Positions 1-5,448 of a stretch of 12,212 nucleotides of DNA are shown in pieces. How positions within the stretch are numbered: the stretch's first letter is position 1; each line of letters starts with the position of its first letter. The notes under the pieces were generated by a model. That model did no database searches. It was not told the DNA's origin and saw only the letters and a list, made by a program, of their open reading frames with translations. The position numbers and the translations under genes are program-made. Location: NCBI GenBank assembly GCA_043802345.1, contig JAZDLC010000428.1, forward strand, positions 1-12,212, in the 5' to 3' direction. This DNA is from JAZDLC01 sp043802345. Lineage in GTDB: Bacteria > Planctomycetota > B15-G4 > JADJEK01.

Positions 1-1231
1 CATCGGCGACGAGGAGGAGCCGCGGCTGCGCCTGTTCGTTCCCTCCATCTCCATCTCACCGGAGGATGTGCCGCCGCACCTGCCGATCTCCACCCCGCCC
101 GACTACGTGGAGGAGCTCGCCGAGGCGGTGGGTCTGTTCGACACGGTCGGCTGGGACGGATACACGAATCCCCTGAAGGACCTGGAGATCTCCGAACAGG
201 CCTTCATGCAGGGAGTCGACCACCTCTTCTCCTGGCGGGAAGCGCTGCTGATGCACGAACTGGATCAGGACGACTGGGAGGTGCTGTTCCATGTCGAGTA
301 CGGCACCGATCGCACCGCCCACATGATGTACCGGTTCTTCGACCCCGGGCATCCTCACTTCGACGACAAGGACAAGGACGGAAACCTGATTCGCGAGCAG
401 GAGATCACTGCCTTCGGCCGGACCTTCAAGGTCACGGACTGCATCAAGGAGACGTACCGGGAGATGGATCGGATCCTGGGCCTTGTCATGGAGAAGATCG
501 CGAGCGGTTCCCTGGGACCGAACGCGAAGCTGATGCTGATCTCGGATCACGGGTTCCAGTCGTATCGGTACGGAGTCAACCTGAACGTCTGGCTGAATCG
601 GATGGGGTACCTGGCTCGCAAAGACGAGGGGGCCGAGATCGGTGCGCCGGACGGCATCGACACGGGCCGTAGCAGTGGGGATGCCTTGAGCTTCGTCGAC
701 TGGGAGAGGACCCGGGCCTACTCCATGGGGCTGGGCAAGATCTACATCAACCTGAAGGGACGGGAAGGGCAGGGGATCGTGGAGCGCTCCGATTTCGACG
801 CGCTGAAGCAGGAGATCATCGAGAAGCTGGTGGCTCTCCGGGATCCGGTGGAGGGGCACGACAACGCGCAGGTGGTGCTGAACGCCTACGACTCGCTCAA
901 GGTGTATGACGGCCCGATCGAGAAGAACATCACCGACTACGGCGACATCATCCTCGGCTTCAACAAGTACTACCGGGTCGCCGGATCGACCTCCAGCGGA
1001 GGGTACGACCGGGATTCGTACGAGACCTTCGGCATCGCGAACAACGACGAGCCCTGGTCCGGCGATCACTGCGGCGTCGACATGCCGCTCGTGCGCGGTG
1101 TCTTCTTCTCCAACTTCGACGTCAAGGCAGGCGCGCAGCCGGGCCTGATGGACGTCGCGCCGACGATTCTGGAGATGTTTGGCGTGGCGATTCCGGAAGA
1201 GTGGGATGGGGCTGCGATTCCTCTGAAGTAG
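1..1231 (+). CDS. Alkaline-phosphatase-superfamily phosphodiesterase (5' partial)
   Basis: The frame is open from the first complete codon (base 2) to a TAG at 1229-1231, giving at least 409 residues, so the true start and probably a signal peptide lie outside the window; the GTG at 68 is internal. Counting from base 2, metal-ligand motifs typical of type I phosphodiesterase/nucleotide pyrophosphatase proteins (PF01663 type) are visible: D103-x-x-x-H107 in GTDRTAH, D182-H183 in ISDHGF, and H356 in GDHCGVD followed by MPLVRGVFF. The N-terminal metal-binding Asp and the Ser/Thr nucleophile are expected upstream and cannot be checked. Members hydrolyse phosphodiesters or phosphomonoesters, usually outside the cytoplasm. 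An acidic loop at residues 122-134 resembles a calcium loop. The adjacent sulfotransferase and PAPS synthase raise the possibility that it acts on sulfated compounds or nucleotides. A sulfatase is possible but the formylglycine motif would lie off-window. The family is fairly sure; the substrate is unknown. Confidence 0.85.
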   Translation, partial: IGDEEEPRLRLFVPSISISPEDVPPHLPISTPPDYVEELAEAVGLFDTVGWDGYTNPLKDLEISEQAFMQGVDHLFSWREALLMHELDQDDWEVLFHVEYGTDRTAHMMYRFFDPGHPHFDDKDKDGNLIREQEITAFGRTFKVTDCIKETYREMDRILGLVMEKIASGSLGPNAKLMLISDHGFQSYRYGVNLNVWLNRMGYLARKDEGAEIGAPDGIDTGRSSGDALSFVDWERTRAYSMGLGKIYINLKGREGQGIVERSDFDALKQEIIEKLVALRDPVEGHDNAQVVLNAYDSLKVYDGPIEKNITDYGDIILGFNKYYRVAGSTSSGGYDRDSYETFGIANNDEPWSGDHCGVDMPLVRGVFFSNFDVKAGAQPGLMDVAPTILEMFGVAIPEEWDGAAIPLK

Positions 1232-1335
1232 GAGTTTAGCGTGCAGGTGAGGGTGAGGTGCGCGACACGGCCTGCGAGCTGGGGGAGAAGGGGTGCTTTC
1301 GCTCCGAGCTTCAGGTCTCGGGGTTGGGTGGTTAG

Positions 1336-1374
1336 GGTCCGCGGAGAAATAACTTCCTGTTTTGGGCGAGCCAT
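1336..1374 (-). pseudogene. Possible 5' remnant of a Y1 (IS200/REP-type) transposase
   Basis: On the minus strand an ATG at 1374-1372 is preceded by AGGA at a 6-base spacing. It reads MARPKQEVISPRT and then continues into sequence that I do not recognise. From memory, bacterial Y1 transposases often begin with an MARP- or REVI-like stretch of this sort, followed by VGVYHC. Here the similarity stops at about codon 13 and the catalytic HUH and Tyr motifs are absent. The codons lie on one arm of the inverted repeat, as expected if the repeat is a transposon end. This is a resemblance over very few residues. It could be chance, and the frame that continues downstream (antisense to the phosphodiesterase gene) looks non-coding. 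Confidence 0.35.
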
Positions 1375-1479
1375 CGTTGTTCCTGGCACGGCGCGACGAC
1401 GACCGTGCATTTGAGATACTCCGAGGAGGAGCAACACAGCCAGGGGCGGCGAGGGCCGGCCAAAACCGGGAGTTATTCC
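1346..1479. repeat. Imperfect 23-bp inverted repeat with internal hairpin (MITE/REP-like)
   Basis: Arm 1346-1368 and the reverse complement of arm 1457-1479 match at 19 of 23 positions, sharing the cores AATAACT and GTTTTGG. They are separated by 88 bases. Inside, GCACGG at 1386-1391 and CCGTGC at 1403-1408 form a perfect 6-bp stem with an 11-base loop. CCTGG (1382-1386) and CCAGG (1440-1444) could make a further internal pairing, though not together with that hairpin. Such nested structure in a gene-free gap is typical of palindromic transposon ends or miniature elements mobilised by Y1 transposases. I see no clear target-site duplication. A structured RNA or a decayed element is the alternative. 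Confidence 0.6.
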
Positions 1480-1491
1480 TGGTGCGCCAGG
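1478..1491 (-). terminator. Candidate hairpin after the sulfotransferase gene
   Basis: CCTGG (1478-1482) and CCAGG (1487-1491) form a 5-bp stem with a 4-base loop, starting 3 bases beyond the sulfotransferase stop on the minus strand. No U-tract follows it; the minus strand continues AATAACTCCC. It is at best a weak intrinsic terminator and may simply be the outer part of the inverted-repeat element. Confidence 0.25.
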
Positions 1492-1494
1492 CCC

Positions 1495-2118
1495 TCAGGT
1501 CAGGCCTTCCTTGCGGTTGCGGTACAGCTTGCGGTCGACCGCCTCGTGCATCTTCTGCTCGTCCAGATGGCCGCCGAGGAACTGATTGACCTGCCGGGCG
1601 ACGCTCTTCGGGTCGTCGATGGCGTCCTTGTAGTGGACTTCGAACATCTCGTAGTTCGGTAGCCAGCGGACCATTGAGTTCACCTTCAGCAGGTGCTGCT
1701 TGTACAGCTCCTTCAGGCGCTCATCCTCGACCTCGTTCTCCTCCCCACGATTGACGAGCATCTTGTTCTGGGAGGCCAGGATCTCGTCGGTGTCCCTGCG
1801 CATGAAGACGACGCGGTAGAAATTGTCGGAGGGCAGGTCCTTCAGCAGGAATGAGATGACCTTCAACACCTTGCCCCGGGCTTGCTTGACGTACGACTTG
1901 TCCTTCTCGGTCTCCAGGTCCTTGACCCGTTCGAATTCGTAGTACCCCTTTGGATTATCGTCGTCCGCGGTTCGCACCTGGTCCGTCATGATCGCGAGGC
2001 CGCCCCCCTCGAGCATGCGCATCATCATGGAAGTGCCGGAACGAGGCAGGCCCGAGACCACGATGACTTCCTGGCCGTACTTCATCTTCCTGAGCAGGTT
2101 GCGAATGAGATGAGCCAC
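1495..2118 (-). CDS. Small PAPS-dependent sulfotransferase
   Basis: This 207-residue cytosolic protein has a P-loop-like 5'-phosphosulfate loop, GLPRSGTS, at residues 23-30, directly after the first beta strand (EVIVVS). A second conserved region, FMRRDTDEILASQ (105-117), supplies the Arg and Ser expected for 3'-phosphate binding. Such enzymes move sulfate from PAPS to a hydroxyl or amino group of an acceptor. The NPKGYYEFE segment near residue 55 recurs in short bacterial sulfotransferases as I recall them. The start is GTG at 2118, chosen because AAGGA lies 8 bases upstream and the fold begins soon after. No signal peptide or membrane segment is seen. It is divergent from the PAPS synthase gene, whose product would be its donor. 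At about 200 residues it is shorter than many sulfotransferases, but the core motifs are present. The acceptor is unknown, and branched-chain or nucleotide-kinase-like P-loop proteins are less likely. Confidence 0.85.
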   Translation of the reverse strand: MAHLIRNLLRKMKYGQEVIVVSGLPRSGTSMMMRMLEGGGLAIMTDQVRTADDDNPKGYYEFERVKDLETEKDKSYVKQARGKVLKVISFLLKDLPSDNFYRVVFMRRDTDEILASQNKMLVNRGEENEVEDERLKELYKQHLLKVNSMVRWLPNYEMFEVHYKDAIDDPKSVARQVNQFLGGHLDEQKMHEAVDRKLYRNRKEGLT

Positions 2119-2252
2119 GAATGCCGTCCTTCCGGGGAGAGTAGGGAGCCTTCAGACCGCCTCAAGCTAGTCGATCTGAGGGGAGGGTTCCAGGTTCTGA
2201 TCGGCCATCCGCGCCGGGGGGGTTGAAGCTTTCCTGACCCTTCAGCGATCGA

Positions 2253-2280
2253 TTGAATCCGGCCGATTGTGGGGTAGATT
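2253..2280 (+). promoter_or_regulatory. Predicted sigma-70-type promoter of the PAPS synthase gene
   Basis: TTGAAT at 2253-2258 and TAGATT at 2275-2280 are separated by 16 bases, and each matches four of six consensus positions. Transcription would begin near 2287, leaving a leader of about 42 bases before the ATG at 2329. The rest of the 2119-2328 divergent region contains CCTCA/TGAGG arms (2160-2164 and 2177-2181), a possible operator. I found no convincing promoter for the leftward sulfotransferase gene. Confidence 0.45.
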
Positions 2281-2328
2281 GAACGACTCCCTTCGGGTCC
2301 GATCGACAGACGCCAAGAAAGCCCTCCC

Positions 2329-4059
2329 ATGGAACATCTCATCAGTCCGCATGGCGGAGAACTGGTCGACCTGATGGCCGCCGAGGAGCGCGTCCAGGAG
2401 CTGAAGAGCGCCTCCATCGAGTGGTCGTCGTGGGACATGACGGTGCGCCAGATCTGCGACTTGGAGCTGCTGCTGAACGGCGGCTTCTCTCCGCTCACCG
2501 GCTTCATGAACCAGGCGGACTACGCGGCGGTGCGGGACCGGATGCATCTCTCGGACGGCGCGCTCTGGCCGATCCCGATCACCCTGGACGTGACCGAGGA
2601 ACTTGCCGGGAAGCTGGCCTCAAAGAGCCAGGGAGGGATGCTGGCGCTGCGGGATCTGGAAGGAACGATGCTGGCGGCCCTTCACGTGGAGGAGATCTAC
2701 CGGCCGGATCTGGAGCGCGAGGCCGAGCGGGTCTTCGGCACTACCAACCCGGAGCATCCCGGCGTGGACTGGCTCCTGAACCGCTCCAACCCGTGCTACG
2801 TCGGCGGGCGACTCGAAGGAACGCAGGCTCCGGCGCGCTACGACTTCCGCACCGTACGCTACTCCCCGGCCCGGTTGCGCCGGGAGTTCACGCGGCTCGG
2901 GTGGCGGCGCGCGGTCGCGTACCAGACCCGCGAACCGATGCACCGGGCGCAGCACGAACTGACGCTCAGGGCGGCGAAGAAGGTCGAGGCCAGCGTGTTG
3001 ATCCATCCGGTCGTCGGCCAGACCAAGCAGGGCGACCTGAGCCACTACACCCGGATCCACTGCTACCAGGCGATCATGGACAAGTATCCGCACCAGACGG
3101 CGATGCTGGCGGTAGTGCCGCTCGCCATGCGGATGGCCGGCCCGCGGGAGGCGGTCTGGCATGCGATCATCAGGAAGAACTTCGGCGCCACCCACTTCAT
3201 CGTCGGGCGGGATCATGCCGGCGCCGGATCCGACTCCGGCGGCCGGCCGTTCTACGGGCCGTTCGAGGCGCAGGATCTGGTCCGCAGGGTCTCCGACGAA
3301 CTCGGCGTCGAGATGGTGCCGCTCGAGGAGCTGGTCTACGTGGAGGATCAGGACGCCTACATGCCGCTCAGCGAGGTGCCGGAAGGGGCGCGGACCCTGA
3401 CCCTCTCCGACGCCGACCTGAAGAAGCGGCTGGCGGAAGGGAGGGATATCCCCGAGTGGTTCACCTTCCCGGAGGTGGCGGACCAACTGCGCCGTTCCCA
3501 CCCGCCCCGGAACAAGCAGGGCTTCACGGTCTTTTTCACCGGCCTCTCCGGTTCCGGCAAGTCGACGGTGGCCAACGTCCTGATGGCGAAGTTCCTGGAG
3601 ATGGGCGGCCGGCCGGTGACGCTCCTGGACGGCGACATCGTGCGGACCAATCTCTCGTCGGAGCTCGGTTTCTCCAGGGAACACCGCGACATCAACATCC
3701 GCCGCATCGGGTTCGTCGCCTCCGAGATCACCAAGAACGGCGGCATCGCCATCTGCGCGCCGATCGCCCCCTACGACAGGATCCGCAGGGAAGTCCGCCA
3801 GATGGTGGAGAGCGGCGGCGGCTTCATCCTGGTGCATGTCAACGCCCCGCTGGAAGTATGCGAGCGGCGGGACCGGAAGGGGCTATATGCAAAGGCACGC
3901 GCCGGGGTCATCAAGGAGTTCACCGGAATCTCCGATCCGTACGAGGAACCGGCTGACGCGGACGTGCTGCTGCCGACCCAGGACCTGACTCCGGAGGAGG
4001 CGGCTCAGCAGGTCATCTTGTACCTCGAGCGAGAAGGATATGTTGGGGCTGCCGACTGA
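2329..4059 (+). CDS. Bifunctional sulfate adenylyltransferase / adenylylsulfate kinase (PAPS synthase)
   Basis: The 576-residue cytosolic fusion makes PAPS in two steps: sulfate plus ATP gives APS, then APS plus ATP gives PAPS. Residues 1-390 are the ATP sulfurylase part, with a PUA-like N-terminal region, the active-site motif QTREPMHRAQHE (199-210) and GRDHAG (293-298). Residues about 398-572 are the APS kinase part, with P-loop GLSGSGKST (405-413), LLDGDIVR (432-439), the NIRRIGFVA helix (456-464) and the lid segment KGLYAKARAG (517-526). The order sulfurylase-kinase is that of Aquifex-type and fungal-like fusions, opposite to animal PAPSS. The usual QTRNP is QTREP here, and GRDHAGPG is GRDHAGAG. 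The kinase P-loop is intact, so this is an active kinase rather than the degenerate allosteric domain of fungal sulfurylase. The start ATG has no strong Shine-Dalgarno. Its position beside the sulfotransferase favours a role in sulfation rather than only in cysteine synthesis. No reductive sulfate genes are visible here. Confidence 0.95.
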   Translation: MEHLISPHGGELVDLMAAEERVQELKSASIEWSSWDMTVRQICDLELLLNGGFSPLTGFMNQADYAAVRDRMHLSDGALWPIPITLDVTEELAGKLASKSQGGMLALRDLEGTMLAALHVEEIYRPDLEREAERVFGTTNPEHPGVDWLLNRSNPCYVGGRLEGTQAPARYDFRTVRYSPARLRREFTRLGWRRAVAYQTREPMHRAQHELTLRAAKKVEASVLIHPVVGQTKQGDLSHYTRIHCYQAIMDKYPHQTAMLAVVPLAMRMAGPREAVWHAIIRKNFGATHFIVGRDHAGAGSDSGGRPFYGPFEAQDLVRRVSDELGVEMVPLEELVYVEDQDAYMPLSEVPEGARTLTLSDADLKKRLAEGRDIPEWFTFPEVADQLRRSHPPRNKQGFTVFFTGLSGSGKSTVANVLMAKFLEMGGRPVTLLDGDIVRTNLSSELGFSREHRDINIRRIGFVASEITKNGGIAICAPIAPYDRIRREVRQMVESGGGFILVHVNAPLEVCERRDRKGLYAKARAGVIKEFTGISDPYEEPADADVLLPTQDLTPEEAAQQVILYLEREGYVGAAD

Positions 4060-4504
4060 CACAGACCTCGGCTTCACGATTTGCCGTAGAATCGACGCTT
4101 CTCCGGAAACGGTCTTTCGAATCTTCACCGAGCTCGAGAAGGCGTCCGAGCGCATCCCTGGCATCGAGAAGGTGGAACTGCTCACGGCAGGCCCCGTGGG
4201 CCTGGGCACCCGCTTCATCGAGACTCGCCGGGTGCGCGGCAGGCAGGTCCGGGCCGAGATGGAGATCACCCGGTTCGAGGAGGGGGAAGGGTACGTGGTC
4301 CGATGCTCGAGCCGGGGGTGCGACTTCACGTCGGCCTTCTGCATGTTCCCGGATGGGGACGCCACCAAGGTCGAGGTCGCCCTCGACTGCGAGCCGAAGA
4401 CCTGGCTGGCCCGATTGAGGGTCCGGTTCCTGCTGCGGCCGATGCGCCGGGAATTCGATCGCGACTTCACGTCGCTGCAGGCCGTGGCCGAAACCTCGGA
4501 CTGA
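4040..4504 (+). CDS. SRPBCC-fold (START/polyketide cyclase-like) protein
   Basis: This 154-residue soluble protein has the typical SRPBCC opening: a first beta strand (FTICRRIDAS), then SPETVFRIFTELEKASERIPGI-type helices, followed by alternating strands (VELL, GTRFIETRRV, AEMEITRFE) and a long C-terminal helix (MRREFDRDFTSLQAVAE). The family binds hydrophobic ligands in a helix-grip cavity; members range from cyclases and lipid carriers to stress proteins, so no reaction can be named. The gene starts inside the end of the PAPS synthase gene, overlapping it by 20 bases in a different frame, which suggests translational coupling. The AGAAGG Shine-Dalgarno lies only 2 bases before the ATG, so the in-frame TTG at 4043 is an alternative start. 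Codon use resembles the neighbours. It may assist the sulfation locus by handling a lipid-like acceptor, but that is speculation. Confidence 0.8.
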   Translation: MLGLPTDTDLGFTICRRIDASPETVFRIFTELEKASERIPGIEKVELLTAGPVGLGTRFIETRRVRGRQVRAEMEITRFEEGEGYVVRCSSRGCDFTSAFCMFPDGDATKVEVALDCEPKTWLARLRVRFLLRPMRREFDRDFTSLQAVAETSD

Positions 4505-4517
4505 GCCGTGCCTCCCG

Positions 4518-4558
4518 CCGGCCTGCATCCCGCCAGGCAAGCCGGAGCCGTTTCGGCT
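4518..4558 (+). other. Two consecutive hairpins between genes
   Basis: CCGGCCTG at 4518-4525 pairs with CAGG (4534-4537) and CCGG (4542-4545), with a 4-base bulge and an 8-base loop. Directly after, AGCCG (4546-4550) and CGGCT (4554-4558) make a perfect 5-bp stem around TTT. They sit between the SRPBCC stop and the next gene. No U-run follows, so a Rho-independent terminator is not well supported; attenuation or mRNA stabilisation is possible. Confidence 0.3.
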
Positions 4559-4563
4559 AGAAT
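4558..4563 (+). promoter_or_regulatory. Possible -10 box before the DUF4198-like gene
   Basis: TAGAAT matches five of six bases of the -10 consensus and lies 30 bases before the ATG at 4594. Starting near 4570 it would give a very short leader carrying the GAGGA Shine-Dalgarno (4583-4587). No good -35 hexamer is visible at 16-18 bases, so the call is weak. It would make the two exported-protein genes a unit separate from the sulfation genes. Confidence 0.25.
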
Positions 4564-4593
4564 GGGTCCTCCCAAGCTGCTCGAGGATCACCC

Positions 4594-5448
4594 ATGCCCA
4601 GCCTCCTCTCGACCATCGGGATCGCGTTCCTCCTCTCCGGCCCCCTGGCAGCCCAGGAAGTCCGCACGTTGGTCCCCGAGAGGTACCGCCTGGCCGCCGG
4701 AGGGAGTCTCCTCCTGACGCTCGAGGCGGAGAGTCTCGGCGCGCGCAGCGAGTGCGAATGGCCCGGGGAGCGGATTGCCTGGCTCTTCGTGCGCGTCGCC
4801 GGCACCCAGGAGAACCTGGAGCAGGTCACGTCGAACGAGGCCGGTGAAGGCGCAATCTCACGCTACCGGATCGGCGTTGAACAGGCCGGCATCGCCCTCC
4901 TGGGGGTCGACTTGAAACCGCGCGTGGTCACGCTGGACGCCCATTCTTTCGACCGCTTCCTGGGGACGAGAGTGGGGCTGAAGCCGAAGGCGCCGTCGAG
5001 TCCGCCCGGCGAAGGCGCGACGGTCCGCGTCCGCAGAATCGAGTCGGCCAAGCTGCTGCTGCAGTCACTGGACGAGCATGGGCAACTGAGGAATTCGGCC
5101 GATGCGCAGAGCAAGAGCGGACAGCAGGCCGAGATCCGACCTCTCGCGGATCCCACCGCGGTCGGCCTGGATCGAGACCTGCCGGTCCGCGTCTACCTCC
5201 CCGGCGCCTCGGGAGAGGCGATCCCGGTGATCGCGACACATGTCGAAACCGGCCGGCGGCACCGCTTTCTCACCGGTCAAGGCGGCACCGGCCACTTCAC
5301 CGTGGATCGCGCGGGAGTCTGGGTCGTGGAGGCCCATTCGGCCCGCCCCCTGACCGGCGATCCGGAAGCGGACTGGGAGCTCTCCACCGCGACTCTCCGA
5401 TTCGAAGTTCCTCCCCTCGTGGAGACGGCGGAGGAGGACGAGCGATGA
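4594..5448 (+). CDS. Exported DUF4198-like protein
   Basis: The 284-residue product begins with a short signal peptide: a hydrophobic run at residues 4-18 and probable cleavage after A20 (LAA|QE). The mature part is beta-rich and ends with a pattern I associate with DUF4198 (NikM-like) periplasmic proteins: VYLPGASGEAIPV, then an Ig-like stretch GHFTVDRAGVWVVEAHS, then DWELSTATLRFEVP near residue 265. Some DUF4198 proteins accompany nickel or cobalt uptake; others are of unknown function, and no transporter genes are present here. GAGGA at 4583-4587 with a 6-base spacing supports the ATG. Its TGA overlaps the ATG of the downstream propeller gene (ATGA at 5445-5448), so both are almost certainly made from one mRNA by coupled translation. 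The acidic tail ETAEEDER is unremarkable. Family assignment is moderate; function is unknown. Confidence 0.75.
   Translation: MPSLLSTIGIAFLLSGPLAAQEVRTLVPERYRLAAGGSLLLTLEAESLGARSECEWPGERIAWLFVRVAGTQENLEQVTSNEAGEGAISRYRIGVEQAGIALLGVDLKPRVVTLDAHSFDRFLGTRVGLKPKAPSSPPGEGATVRVRRIESAKLLLQSLDEHGQLRNSADAQSKSGQQAEIRPLADPTAVGLDRDLPVRVYLPGASGEAIPVIATHVETGRRHRFLTGQGGTGHFTVDRAGVWVVEAHSARPLTGDPEADWELSTATLRFEVPPLVETAEEDER

Noticed and set aside
1066..1437. 123-codon minus-strand open frame across the phosphodiesterase end and the inverted repeat
   Set aside because: Apart from the short MARPKQEVISPRT stretch it shows no familiar sequence and overlaps a real gene antisense; only the short stretch was kept, as a possible remnant.
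2421..3956. 511-codon open frame on the plus strand within the PAPS synthase gene
   Set aside because: The product is rich in Arg, Gly and Ala with no recognisable motif, the normal shadow of a GC-rich gene; the overlapping frame carries every sulfurylase and kinase motif.
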